Origin: Salinivirga cyanobacteriivorans
GTDB taxonomy: Bacteria > Bacteroidota > Bacteroidia > Bacteroidales > Salinivirgaceae
DNA: 64,000 nucleotides
Direction: 5' to 3'
NCBI RefSeq assembly: GCF_001443605.1
Contig: NZ_CP013118.1
Span: 3,219,501-3,283,500, forward strand
The number at the start of each line of letters is the position of its first letter. The stretch's first letter is position 1. Positions 17,314 through 26,361 of this stretch are shown here, piece by piece. Both the position numbers and the translations under genes were made by a program. The notes under the pieces are model-generated. The model made no database searches. It was not told where the DNA came from and saw nothing but the letters and a program-made list of their open reading frames with translations.

Positions 17314-17397
17314 ATGAAAATATTATTTGGTTTGAGGACTAAAGATGTGCTGGCAGAGCGTAAATACTTTATAAAGGCTATGGTAAGAGGTATATAA
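17314..17397 (+). CDS. Possible 27-residue small protein or small RNA leader
   Basis: In the 402-bp gap between the perR-like gene and the propeller gene there is an ATG frame MKILFGLRTKDVLAERKYF..., 27 codons, TAA at 17395-17397, followed 4 bp later by a perfect 12-bp hairpin with T-run. It is basic and has no known match that I recall. It could be a small protein, a small RNA, or chance. The rest of the gap holds only the operator. Confidence 0.3.
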   Translation: MKILFGLRTKDVLAERKYFIKAMVRGI

Positions 17398-17400
17398 AAT

Positions 17401-17443
17401 GAAAATCAAGCTTTACCTTAAGCTTCAAGGCAGCTTGATTTTC
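17401..17443. terminator. Strong hairpin terminator, probably bidirectional
   Basis: Arms GAAAATCAAGCT (17401-17412) and AGCTTGATTTTC (17432-17443), a perfect 12-bp stem with a 19-nt loop, then TTTTTT on the plus strand. It lies 38 bp downstream of the minus-strand propeller gene and 4 bp downstream of the plus-strand small frame. Confidence 0.8.
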
Positions 17444-17481
17444 TTTTTTAATAATATAAGTTGCAGTGATTCTTTTCTGGC

Positions 17482-18738
17482 CTATTTCAGGTGGAACTTT
17501 TTAAGACGCAATGGTATTTTTTTATCGTTTTTATCCAGAACTACTGCTATTACTTTTCCTTTATGAAATTGAATCTGATCTGGATTCAGTACAATTTTAT
17601 AATTTTCAGATTCAACCTTTGATGTTCCCAGGTATTCGCCATCTTCAGAGAATGAGTAGAGTTGAAATGATTCTGCAGCCTCCTTGGGCGAGTATTTTAC
17701 TACCCAGAGATTATTAGAGTCATCTATAAGTAGTTCTGCAAAATAGGGTAGATTAGAGGGGTAGTAACCGGGATCTTTCAACATCTCTACACCCCTGTAG
17801 TATCCATCTATCAGTTGTTGCTGTTCTTTTTTATCATAATGCGTGCTTTCTTTAATGCTTTTCTCCACTACTTTTGCTTTCTGCAATGCAGCCTCATAAT
17901 AGTCTTTTCGGTCTGTTTCGGTTATCTTTAGTGGCTCAATTTCCATTTTAAATGAATTAATTTTACTGCCATCGGGGCTATAAACTTCAACTTTGCCTGA
18001 TTTTGGAAATGCAATAATCAGGTTCCCATTCGTTGTAGAAGCAATATGCGGGTTGAAAAGGCCAGGGTTTGAAAAAATTTGGTTAAATGAAATCATGCCT
18101 TTACCTTCCAGGTTCACAACAATCGTTTTCTCCTCGTCTTGTTCACGGGTTCTATCTTTTTTCCAGATCACCTGCTCTTTCCCGGTAACGATGTTTTTAA
18201 TGCTAATGATATTGCGGACATCTCCTCCTCCCATGGGTACATGTCCCAAAATTGCTATTTTTTTGTTTTTTAGTGGTACTGTATTTAGTGGCATATAATC
18301 TATTTGTGCATTTTTGTAAAATGTACCATCAAGGTTGAACAGCCTGACCCTTCCCTGAACATCTGTGGTATAAATGTACTTTCCATCCAAAACACCCTGC
18401 ACTTCAGGTAGCATTGGGAATTGTCCTTCTCCTGATCCGTGCGATCCAATATTTACTGTTTTTTCGCCATCTGCAGAGAATTTGTAGATAGTGTGTTTTG
18501 TTTTTTGGGTCATGTATGTATTACCCGCATTATCAGTAATTATTTTTCTGTATTTACCTACAGGGCGTTTATACATTTTTTGGTGATAATCGGAGAATAC
18601 CTGGTGCCAATCTGTTTGTGCACCGTAAGCTTGATCGGCTTCAAACTTTGTAACACCATCATTGTAATGTGTGGTATTTTGCCCTGAAATTGAAAGACTT
18701 ATTATGCCTGCGATTAATATTAGAATATACTTTTTCAT
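17482..18738 (-). CDS. Secreted six-bladed beta-propeller (NHL/DUF4934-like)
   Basis: 418 residues with a signal peptide (MKKYILILIAGIISLSISGQ). Repeated blade units are visible: DNAGNTYMTQ...HTIYKFSADGE, GKYIYTTDVQGRVRLFNLDG, NLIIAFPKSGKVEVYSPDG and DDSNNLWVVKYSP. Exported or periplasmic, likely a binding or sensing domain. It is the third gene after the ECF sigma and anti-sigma genes, which suggests it is controlled by that sigma factor. Molecular function unknown. Confidence 0.85.
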   Translation of the reverse strand: MKKYILILIAGIISLSISGQNTTHYNDGVTKFEADQAYGAQTDWHQVFSDYHQKMYKRPVGKYRKIITDNAGNTYMTQKTKHTIYKFSADGEKTVNIGSHGSGEGQFPMLPEVQGVLDGKYIYTTDVQGRVRLFNLDGTFYKNAQIDYMPLNTVPLKNKKIAILGHVPMGGGDVRNIISIKNIVTGKEQVIWKKDRTREQDEEKTIVVNLEGKGMISFNQIFSNPGLFNPHIASTTNGNLIIAFPKSGKVEVYSPDGSKINSFKMEIEPLKITETDRKDYYEAALQKAKVVEKSIKESTHYDKKEQQQLIDGYYRGVEMLKDPGYYPSNLPYFAELLIDDSNNLWVVKYSPKEAAESFQLYSFSEDGEYLGTSKVESENYKIVLNPDQIQFHKGKVIAVVLDKNDKKIPLRLKKFHLK

Positions 18739-18792
18739 TTTGCTATGTTTTTATTATTTACTTATTGCTTCGAATGGCGCCTTTCAAAGCTT

Positions 18793-19263
18793 TTAATTGC
18801 CTGATGTTGCAATTTGCTCTACTATATTTCCTTTTTTATCTTTTATGGTGATCGTGATCATACGTTTCTGCCATTGTTCATTCATGCTGGCTTGTTGCAT
18901 AATTTTTTGTTCCCGGAATTTTAGATGTTCCATTTCTTTTTGATCAGCTTTATATTGTCTGATTATAAAAGAAAAGCTGATAAGCGTAGCAATAGCTGCA
19001 GCAACAGCATAGATTCTTATTTTGGGCCAGATATTTTTTTGTTGAACAGCTGGCTTTCGAAATGGTGGAACTATAACTTGTTGCTCGGCTGGTGTTTGAT
19101 TTGCCAGATGATTTTTTATTGTTGTCAAATCTTTTTTATAGGAATTTAGTTGCACTCTGCAAATGGAGCACTTTTTTAAATGCTTTTTGACCTGACTGAC
19201 TTGCTCCGGAGCTAACTCATTGTCCAGAAAAGCTTGTATGGTTTCATTTTTCAAACAATTCAT
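18793..19263 (-). CDS. Anti-sigma factor with zinc-finger (ZAS) domain
   Basis: 156 residues from the start MNCLKNE, chosen because AAGGAGG lies just upstream of the ATG at 19263, one of the few clear Shine-Dalgarno sequences here; a longer frame to 19299 is possible. The N-terminal zf-HC2 domain has the HLKKCSIC motif (Hx3Cx2C), then one transmembrane helix near residue 90 (IYAVAAAIATLISFSFII) and a periplasmic tail. It should sequester the ECF sigma factor encoded just upstream, whose gene it overlaps by 20 bp. Confidence 0.9.
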   Translation of the reverse strand: MNCLKNETIQAFLDNELAPEQVSQVKKHLKKCSICRVQLNSYKKDLTTIKNHLANQTPAEQQVIVPPFRKPAVQQKNIWPKIRIYAVAAAIATLISFSFIIRQYKADQKEMEHLKFREQKIMQQASMNEQWQKRMITITIKDKKGNIVEQIATSGN

Positions 19264-19744
19264 GACACTCCTCCTTAATAATGGTTCGTAATTTTTCAAT
19301 GGTTCTCGATAATGTTTTACCTACTGATGCCGGGTTGATTTCTAATATTTCTGCAATCTCGTTGTATTTCAATCCTTGTTGGTACAATATTAATAGATGG
19401 TAAGCTTTGGGTTCTAATTTATTCAATCCGGCTTCTAATTGTTTTACTTTTTCATTTGCTTCAATTTCCGGTTCTTTTTCGTATTGAGTTTCGGTTCGAA
19501 TGGTTTCCTGAATGTATGCAAGGTTATATTTCTGCTTATTGTAATTATTCACAAACCGGTTGTAGGCCGTTTTAAACAACCATGCTCTGACATCCTTAAT
19601 ATTTTGTTTTTTTTGTTTTTGGATGTACAAACTTTCAAATACTTCCTGAACCAGATCTTTGCTCGTCTCCTCGCAACGTGTCAATTGCAAAAGGTATTTA
19701 AATATGGATGGGTAATGCGTTAAATATATCTTCTCAAAATCCAT
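19244..19744 (-). CDS. ECF-type RNA polymerase sigma factor
   Basis: 166 residues with region 2 (LVQEVFESLYIQK, DVRAWLFKTAYNRFVN) and region 4 (GLKYNEIAEILEINPASVGKTLSRTIEKLR). Overlaps the anti-sigma gene, so the pair is coupled. Target promoters are not identifiable from this window alone, though the propeller gene in the same operon is a likely target. Confidence 0.95.
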   Translation of the reverse strand: MDFEKIYLTHYPSIFKYLLQLTRCEETSKDLVQEVFESLYIQKQKKQNIKDVRAWLFKTAYNRFVNNYNKQKYNLAYIQETIRTETQYEKEPEIEANEKVKQLEAGLNKLEPKAYHLLILYQQGLKYNEIAEILEINPASVGKTLSRTIEKLRTIIKEECHELFEK

Positions 19745-19886
19745 TCATCGTTTTTTTGTAATGTAATGACAGGCGAAACCAGAATTTGTGACATTCTTTT
19801 CAACTTTTTTTAAGTTTCTGGTTAAAATGTACTGAAGATTATAGAAGGGAGACCATTTTTTCTGAAATACCGGAGGGTTAAAACAC

Positions 19887-21665
19887 TTACTCTTCTGAAA
19901 AATCTTTGAGCATTCGGCGATAGCTTGAAAAAACATTAGCACGTGATACAAAACCATAATATTTACCATTGCGCACAACCGGCAGGTTATAGTGTGATGA
20001 TTGATTGAATTTTTTTGCTACTTCGTCCATCGATTCATCAGGGTCGACAATAGGGGCAGGCATAAACATAAGTTCCCGCACATAAATTTTATCGTAAAGT
20101 TCACGGCGGAACATGATGTGCCTGATATCATTGATAAAAACTATTCCATGGAGTTTGCCTCCGTCTTCAATTACTGGAATGATATTCCTTTTGCTTTCAG
20201 CCACTTTTTTCACGAGGTCGCCGAGCGTAGCATCCGGATCAATGGTGCGGAAATCTGTTTCAATAAGGTTGCGTACGCTCATCATCGATAATACAACCTG
20301 GTCTTTATTGTGGGTAAATAAATCGCCTCGTCGGGCCAGCTGGTAGGTATAAACAGAATAGCGCTCAAAAATGCGTACCACGGCATACGAGGTAGCTGCC
20401 ACAATCATAAGGGGCATTATTAGGCCATATCCGCCGGTGGTTTCGGCAATCAGGAAAATGGCTGTAAGCGGAGCGTGCAACACTCCGGCTATAAGTCCTG
20501 CCATACCTACAAGGGCAAAGTTCGATTCTGGAATGTTTTCAAGGCCTGTAAGGTTGATTACTTTAGCATAAAGTAATCCGGTATTTGCCCCCATAAACAA
20601 AGTTGGCGCGAAAATACCACCGATTCCTCCTGCTCCAAAAGTGGCAGATGTAGCAATGGCTTTAAAAAACATAACCAGCAGAAAAAGTCCTATTACGGCC
20701 CATGTTTCCGTACGCAGATCATAAAATACACTATTATTGAAAAGGTATTCGTGGTTTCCCTGCAATGCCTGGTTGATAGCTTCATAACCCTCGCCGTAAA
20801 GCGATGGAAACAGGAAAATAAGTACTCCAAGTATTGACGCGCCCGCTATCCACCGTTTAAATGAGCTTTTAACACGGTCAAATTGTCCTTGCAGATATTT
20901 GTACATGCGTGCAAAATATACGGATGAGAATCCGGCTATGATACCTATACCAATATAATAGGGTGTTTGGTTCATAACGAATTTGTGTACCACTTCAAAA
21001 GGATAAAGTACATCCTGGCCCAGGAAAAAATAGGAGGTAAGGGCTGCTGCACTGCTGGCAAAAAGCAGTGGTACTATTGATGCCATTGTGAGGTCAATCA
21101 TCAGTACTTCGAGTACGAATACAGTGGCTGCAATGGGTGCTTTGAAAATGGCCGACATTGCTCCTGCGCCGGCACAGGCAAGTAGCAACAGGGTTTGCCT
21201 GCGGTTGAGGCGTGTGGCACGTGCAATTGTTGAGCCCCATGCCGAACCAGTAGCTACTGTTGGTCCCTCCAGCCCGACACTACCGCCAAAACCTACTGTA
21301 AGGGCACTGGTTACAATCGATGAAAAAGTATTATGTCGTGCAATATAACCGTTATCTCTTGAAATGGCATATAGGATGGTGGGAATACCGTGCCCCACAT
21401 TTCGTCTTATAAGATAGCGGGCAAATAGTATTGCCAACAATATACCAATTGCCGGATAAGCAAAATACATATAATTGTGGAGGTCAACAGCAAATTCTGC
21501 AGTGAGCAGGTCCTGGATAAGGTGCACTGAGTTTTTGATGATGACCGCAGCAAATCCAACCATGATGCCGATTATGACGCTTAAGAAATTAACATACTGG
21601 CGATCGCTTACATTGGCGCTGCGCCAAACCATAAATCGTTCTATAATTCTATTTTTGCCCATCAA
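19887..21665 (-). CDS. ClC-type chloride channel or antiporter with CBS domains
   Basis: 592 residues. ClC membrane domain to about residue 430 with the signature motifs GGSVGLEGP (GREGP equivalent, gating Glu kept) and GIGGIFAPTLFMGA (GxFxP), then two CBS domains (about 460-585; PDATLGDLVKKVAE, PDESMDEVAKKF). Moves Cl- or another anion; the gating Glu suggests H+ exchange. The likely start is the first or second Met of MMGKN. Single gene; 127 bp separates it from the mannosidase. Confidence 0.94.
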   Translation of the reverse strand: MMGKNRIIERFMVWRSANVSDRQYVNFLSVIIGIMVGFAAVIIKNSVHLIQDLLTAEFAVDLHNYMYFAYPAIGILLAILFARYLIRRNVGHGIPTILYAISRDNGYIARHNTFSSIVTSALTVGFGGSVGLEGPTVATGSAWGSTIARATRLNRRQTLLLLACAGAGAMSAIFKAPIAATVFVLEVLMIDLTMASIVPLLFASSAAALTSYFFLGQDVLYPFEVVHKFVMNQTPYYIGIGIIAGFSSVYFARMYKYLQGQFDRVKSSFKRWIAGASILGVLIFLFPSLYGEGYEAINQALQGNHEYLFNNSVFYDLRTETWAVIGLFLLVMFFKAIATSATFGAGGIGGIFAPTLFMGANTGLLYAKVINLTGLENIPESNFALVGMAGLIAGVLHAPLTAIFLIAETTGGYGLIMPLMIVAATSYAVVRIFERYSVYTYQLARRGDLFTHNKDQVVLSMMSVRNLIETDFRTIDPDATLGDLVKKVAESKRNIIPVIEDGGKLHGIVFINDIRHIMFRRELYDKIYVRELMFMPAPIVDPDESMDEVAKKFNQSSHYNLPVVRNGKYYGFVSRANVFSSYRRMLKDFSEE

Positions 21666-21792
21666 TCAACAAAAATATAACGTTGTTTGACAATTTATGG
21701 AATTTTGGGATAAAAATCTCCTTTTTTTCGTAAGTCTGATAATAAATAATATGATTGGATATATTGTTTTTATCAAATTATACATTTTTTTG

Positions 21793-24186
21793 TCAGTGCA
21801 TAGCTGAAAGTGAATAGGGTCGGTCTCCGTATTGTTGTCCCCGGTTTTTATTTGGCCTGTCGCTCATGAAAAATGTAAGTTTTCCACCCTCTATTATCAT
21901 TTGGTGTGTAATAAAAAGCTTTGGCCACTCCTTACCATTTAAAAGTACTTTTTGCACATAAATATTGGCAGGCGATTGGTTCTTTACCTCTATTTCGAAT
22001 GTTTTACCGTTTTTTAAATTGATTTTGGCTTTTTCTATATTAGGAGATCCCAAAACGTATTGATTGGTACCGGGTGTAACCGGATAAAAACCCAGTGCCG
22101 AAAATATATACCAGGCCGACATTTGTCCGCAATCATCGTTCCCACAAAGCCCATCTGGTGTAGCCCTGTACATTTCTTTATTAATGCGCCGGACTATGTG
22201 TTCTGTTTTCCATGGTCGACCCACGTAATTGTACATGTACGGTACATGATGGCCCGGTTCATTACCATGAATGTAATTGCCAATAATGCCCGCAGATGTA
22301 ATATCTTCTGTGTCGGCATATTTTTCTTCGGGCAATGGCATTGTAAACAGTGTATCGAGATGATTTGCCAGTGCTTCATCACCCCCCTTGAGAAAGGCCA
22401 GGCCCATTATATCGTGTGGAACGAAGAGGCTGTAGGTGTAAGCATTACCTTCAATGAAACCCATTCCATGCGTGGCCAGCGGGTCGAAGTCTTTAACCCA
22501 GGTTTTATCATGCATTTTGGGGCGCATCAAGCCTGTTTCCTGGTCGAACATGTTTTTATAATTATCGGCCCTTACCCTAAGAGCACGGGCCAATTTTTCC
22601 TGTTTCGCCAACTGTGCAACCTGGAAAATGGCCCAGTCGTCGTAACTGTATTCAAGTGTTTTAGTTACGGAATAAGGCCCGTCGTCATATGGCACGTAGC
22701 CGCGAATCCGATATATTTGGTTCTGATCATATTTTGGATACCAGGCAGTATGCTTCATGGCGTGTAAGGCGGTATCGATATCGATGCCGGGGATATTTTT
22801 AACAATGGCATCTGAAATTACAGAAGCGGCATGGTAACCGGTCATGCACCAGTTTTCATTGCTGTAGTGCGACCAGATAGGCAACATGTCATGAACGCTC
22901 TGTTGCTGATGTGCCAGCATGGAGTTAACCATGTCTGAAGTTCGTTGGGGTTGCATGATGGTAAGTAGCGGGTGTAGTGCCCTGAAAGTATCCCAAAGCG
23001 AAAAAATGGTATAATTGGTAAAACCTTCCGATTGATGGATCCGTTGGTCTAAACCGCGGTATTGTCCATCCACATCTTCATAGACCACCGGGCTCATAAA
23101 TGCATGGTACATGGCAGTGTAAAAATTACTTTTTACTTTTTCCGTTGCAGTGATCGAGATTTTTCTTAACTCCTGGTTCCACTTTTCCCGTGCATCTTCT
23201 TTGTAGGCCTCAAAATTCCAGTGTGGAGTTTCTTGTTGTAAGTTTTTAATGGCTCCATTTGCACTTACAGCTGAAATAGCCACTTTGACCTTCAGCGGTG
23301 GTCCAATTCGAGGTGGTGGTTCTTTCCCGGTTCTGAGGTCTTTGGGGCTTAGATGTATGGGTTTAATGGCCGGTTTGAATTGAAACCATGCTTTTAGTTT
23401 TTTGCCTGAACACTCCGGGATACGCTCTATCTTGTCGAATTTTCGCCAGAATCCCTTATAGGCTTCGGGTTTCTGATTGACCAGGCGATAATCCATGATT
23501 TTTTCTGAGAAACTCATGGCGAAAAAAAGTTTGCGGTCGCGCGCCCAGCCTTGAGTTTGTCTGTAGCCGGTAATGAGGGTATCATTTTCTAATCGAATGG
23601 ATGACCAGACTACTTTGCCATCATAATTGTATATGCCATGAAAGAGGTCCAGTAATATTTTGCGCCGCGCACCAGGTTCAAAGGTGTATTGATGTACGCC
23701 TACGTGGGTTGTGGCAGTAAGTTCGGCCTTCACTTTGTAATCATCAAGTACAACTGCATAGTAGCCTGGCGAAGCAGATTCAGTATTTTTGCTGTAACGA
23801 CTACGATAGCCTTTTTCGGGTTGGGCTGATGTTCCCGGGTTTAACTTAGGCTCACCTTTAAATGGTATAATGAGGAAATCGCCCAAATCAGAATGACCCG
23901 TTCCATTGAAGTGTGTATGGCTAAAACCCACGATGGTGGAATCTTCATATTGATATCCGGCACAATAGCGGTATACATCTTTATTGTATTCGCCATTTTT
24001 ATAAAACAATATCGTATCGGTATCAGGGCTCAGCTGGACCATGCCGAATGGTACTGTGGCACCGGGGAATGTGTGTCCCATATCCTGGGTTCCGGTAAAC
24101 GGGTTGACGTATTGGGTGGGATCATTTTGTGCAAAACAATTTGCTACAGCTATAAATAGCAGATATAAAATGGTTGTTTTTCTCAT
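21793..24186 (-). CDS. GH92-family alpha-mannosidase
   Basis: 797 residues with an N-terminal signal peptide ending near FAQ. Family hallmarks: QYVNPFTGTQDMGHTFPGATVPFGMVQ at the start of the mature protein, EGNAYTYSLFVPHD around residue 590, and GNDDCGQMSAWYIFSALGFYPVTPG near 700. GH92 enzymes are calcium-dependent exo-alpha-mannosidases that trim host or fungal glycans. Stand-alone, no SusC/SusD pair, so not part of a classical utilisation locus within the window. Confidence 0.95.
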   Translation of the reverse strand: MRKTTILYLLFIAVANCFAQNDPTQYVNPFTGTQDMGHTFPGATVPFGMVQLSPDTDTILFYKNGEYNKDVYRYCAGYQYEDSTIVGFSHTHFNGTGHSDLGDFLIIPFKGEPKLNPGTSAQPEKGYRSRYSKNTESASPGYYAVVLDDYKVKAELTATTHVGVHQYTFEPGARRKILLDLFHGIYNYDGKVVWSSIRLENDTLITGYRQTQGWARDRKLFFAMSFSEKIMDYRLVNQKPEAYKGFWRKFDKIERIPECSGKKLKAWFQFKPAIKPIHLSPKDLRTGKEPPPRIGPPLKVKVAISAVSANGAIKNLQQETPHWNFEAYKEDAREKWNQELRKISITATEKVKSNFYTAMYHAFMSPVVYEDVDGQYRGLDQRIHQSEGFTNYTIFSLWDTFRALHPLLTIMQPQRTSDMVNSMLAHQQQSVHDMLPIWSHYSNENWCMTGYHAASVISDAIVKNIPGIDIDTALHAMKHTAWYPKYDQNQIYRIRGYVPYDDGPYSVTKTLEYSYDDWAIFQVAQLAKQEKLARALRVRADNYKNMFDQETGLMRPKMHDKTWVKDFDPLATHGMGFIEGNAYTYSLFVPHDIMGLAFLKGGDEALANHLDTLFTMPLPEEKYADTEDITSAGIIGNYIHGNEPGHHVPYMYNYVGRPWKTEHIVRRINKEMYRATPDGLCGNDDCGQMSAWYIFSALGFYPVTPGTNQYVLGSPNIEKAKINLKNGKTFEIEVKNQSPANIYVQKVLLNGKEWPKLFITHQMIIEGGKLTFFMSDRPNKNRGQQYGDRPYSLSAMH

Positions 24187-24671
24187 TATTTGTAGTTTTT
24201 CATCGTGTTTTCCTTCCTGCCTTCTGCGGCAAAGGTGATGACCATTAAAAATAAAAATATGTGAAATTGACGGGTTTCTGTATTTTTTCAGTTTCTATGA
24301 TTCCAAATTACAATAAATTTATTAAGATTTTGTCTTTTGGGATTTAAATTTGAGTTTACAAACAATCATAAAAAAAAGGGGCTACATTCAAATACGTTGT
24401 GATGTTTTGCTGAACTGAATGTTGCTATTGTGTGCTTGAGCAATAGCAATGAAGCGGCCAAAGAAAACATATATGTATTTCTTTTGTTAATATGGAGTTC
24501 GGATAAAAACGTAATTGTTTTTATATAGTGTTTTTAGCTATAAAAAGGTAAATAAAAACAGGAAAATGGCTTTAAAACAACGAAAATATCCTTTGTAGTA
24601 GGGCCGAAAACATATTTTTTCAGATATTTGCTTAATAAAAACAGCCGATTAGAAATTAAAATTAATTTACA
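24187..24671. other. Intergenic stretch of 485 bp without a recognisable gene
   Basis: Divergent spacer between the mannosidase and the SPOR/TPR lipoprotein gene. Contains the second copy of the 17-bp repeat (24234-24250) and a 9-bp perfect stem, TTGCTATTG / CAATAGCAA, at 24422-24449 without a T-run. No frame longer than about 15 codons with plausible features on either strand. Confidence 0.5.
24234..24250 (+). repeat. Dispersed 17-bp repeat, copy 2
   Basis: Identical to 8523-8539; again preceded by CTTCTGCGG. Located upstream of the mannosidase start on the opposite strand. Confidence 0.5.
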
Positions 24672-25322
24672 ATGAAACGAACACTACTAATTACAACATT
24701 AATAATGATTGTATCTACGCTTGCTTTTTACTCATGTGGTAATCCAGAGTACGATAAAGCAATAGAAAAAGCAGATGCAGCCATGGAAAAGAAAGTCTAC
24801 AAATCTGCCAAAACTTATTATTCCAAGGCACTAAAGATTATGCCTAGGGAGGAATACCCACAAAAGCAGTTGAAAAAGGTGAATAAAATTCTGGAAGAAA
24901 TAGCACGTAAAAAAGCCATTGAAGATGAGAAAAATTATAAGGCTTTTATAGAAAAGGCAGATAAACTTTATGGTAAAGAGCAGTATGCTAAGGCCAGGGA
25001 GCAATACCAAAAAGCTCTTAATTTAATGCCTAATGAAAAACACCCCAAGCAGCGCATTGCAGAAATTGATAAGATGATGGCCGAAGCAGAGGCTATGAAA
25101 AATTACCCGTACCATATTGTGGTAGGTGCTTTTGAAGTGGACAAGAATGCTGTAAACTATCTTGACCGCATTCAGCAAAATTACAGCAAGCAAGCTCGCA
25201 GCCTTCCTATTGGCCGCCTCGACGCCATCACTTATAAATCTTATAAGTCACTTAACGAAGCCTACAATGATCTAAATAAGGCACGCCAGATTACACCCAA
25301 TGCATGGGTTTGGAAGAAGTAG
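24672..25322 (+). CDS. Lipoprotein with TPR-like repeats and SPOR-like C terminus
   Basis: 216 residues. Lipobox LAFYSCG gives Cys22. Two TPR-like units (YDKAIEKADAAMEKKVYKSAKTYY... and FIEKADKLYGKEQYAKAREQYQKAL...LMPNEKHP), then a C-terminal segment beginning YPYHIVVGAF that resembles a SPOR domain, a peptidoglycan-binding fold. Probably a periplasmic envelope protein. Monocistronic: own terminator at 25350-25387. Confidence 0.8.
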   Translation: MKRTLLITTLIMIVSTLAFYSCGNPEYDKAIEKADAAMEKKVYKSAKTYYSKALKIMPREEYPQKQLKKVNKILEEIARKKAIEDEKNYKAFIEKADKLYGKEQYAKAREQYQKALNLMPNEKHPKQRIAEIDKMMAEAEAMKNYPYHIVVGAFEVDKNAVNYLDRIQQNYSKQARSLPIGRLDAITYKSYKSLNEAYNDLNKARQITPNAWVWKK

Positions 25323-25349
25323 AAAATATCTGAAGAATTTTGATAAACT

Positions 25350-25394
25350 GGTGCGAGTTGTTGGTTATTGTAGCCAAAGCTCGCACCATTTTAT
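25350..25394 (+). terminator. Hairpin terminator after SPOR-like lipoprotein gene
   Basis: Stem GGTGCGAG (25350-25357) with CTCGCACC (25380-25387), loop 22 nt with an inner TTGG/CCAA pairing, then ATTTTATT. 28 bp beyond the stop codon. Confidence 0.8.
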
Positions 25395-25475
25395 TAGGAA
25401 TATATTTGTGAATTCTTTCGGAATCTAACCCTTTAGAGCCTATGCTCATTCACACTACCAACTTTGCTAGTGATT

Positions 25476-26192
25476 TTAGCCGGTCTGACTTAAATCGTGG
25501 AGTGCCTTTTTATCAATTATTTTAATGTGGTGGTTTTCGTTCTCGATATAGCCTTCTTTTTGGAACTCCTGCAAGGTACGCACCACGCTCATAGTCGACA
25601 TGCCACTCATCTCGGCCAGGTCTTTGCGAGACAGGCTGAGTTCAAATTCGTCTTTGTTGTACACATCGTAAGAAAGATAGAGTAGGGTATCGGCTAAACG
25701 TCCATTGAGTTGTTTCATGGTAAGTGAAACCATCTTGTCGCGGCAAAGTTGCAGATCCATATTGACAGATTCCAGTACTTTGGCGGCAAATTTACCATTG
25801 CGTGCAATCAAATCTTCTACCACCTTTCGGTCAATGGCACATACAAATGAATCCTCAAGGGCAGCGATCGAATACTGAAAATGTTCGCTGCCAAAAAGTG
25901 AGGCCATACCTAATAATTTTCCTGTACGGTGAATACTGAAAATAAGATTGCTTCTGTAATCCACCTCTTTGTACAGTTTTACCATACCTTTTTTCAGGTA
26001 AAGTATGTGGGTAATAAAGGCCCCCTGCTTAGCAATAGTTTCACCTTTTTTGAATTGCAGGTGTACTTTATGTTGGCTGATTTCCTGCAACTCTTCATAT
26101 ATTAATTTTTCAAAACTGTCGGCCTTATTTTTACAACTAAAGCAAAGCTGCTGTTGGTTGATATATTTCTCGCTCTGATTTATCTTGCTCAT
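25476..26192 (-). CDS. Crp/Fnr-family transcription regulator
   Basis: 238 residues. Cyclic-nucleotide-binding-like beta-roll at about residues 40-150 (FKKGETIAKQGAFITHILYLKKGMVKLY) and a C-terminal winged helix (LSRKDLAEMSGMSTMSVVRTLQEFQKEGYIE). The N terminus carries C17 and C20 (CFSC), with further cysteines near residues 118 and 149; E. coli FNR uses four cysteines for an oxygen-sensing cluster, so a redox role is possible but the pattern is not identical. Divergent from the Mbx-like respiratory operon, which makes it the obvious candidate regulator of that operon. Confidence 0.92.
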   Translation of the reverse strand: MSKINQSEKYINQQQLCFSCKNKADSFEKLIYEELQEISQHKVHLQFKKGETIAKQGAFITHILYLKKGMVKLYKEVDYRSNLIFSIHRTGKLLGMASLFGSEHFQYSIAALEDSFVCAIDRKVVEDLIARNGKFAAKVLESVNMDLQLCRDKMVSLTMKQLNGRLADTLLYLSYDVYNKDEFELSLSRKDLAEMSGMSTMSVVRTLQEFQKEGYIENENHHIKIIDKKALHDLSQTG

Positions 26193-26306
26193 TATTGGTT
26201 AGTTATCTTTAGGTTGCTGGAGCGTATCAAAATTAACACATATCCAGCGCAATAAAAAAGTAGATGTATTTTATTTTTAAAATATACCTGGCAATTCTGC
26301 AAAAAC

Positions 26307-26337
26307 TTTGCCTTTAATTTCAATGTATCTAGATTTG
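26307..26337 (+). promoter_or_regulatory. Bacteroidota-type promoter of the Mbx-like operon
   Basis: TTTG at 26307-26310, 19 nt spacer, TAGATTTG at 26330-26337: an exact match to the -33 / -7 consensus TTTG-N19-TAnnTTTG. It lies 24 bp before the first start codon of the operon. Confidence 0.65.
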
Positions 26338-26361
26338 TTAATAAATTAATAACTGGTTAAT

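Noticed and set aside
22060..22767. 235-codon plus-strand frame inside the mannosidase gene
   Set aside because: Antisense shadow of a well-supported GH92 gene, with no family features.
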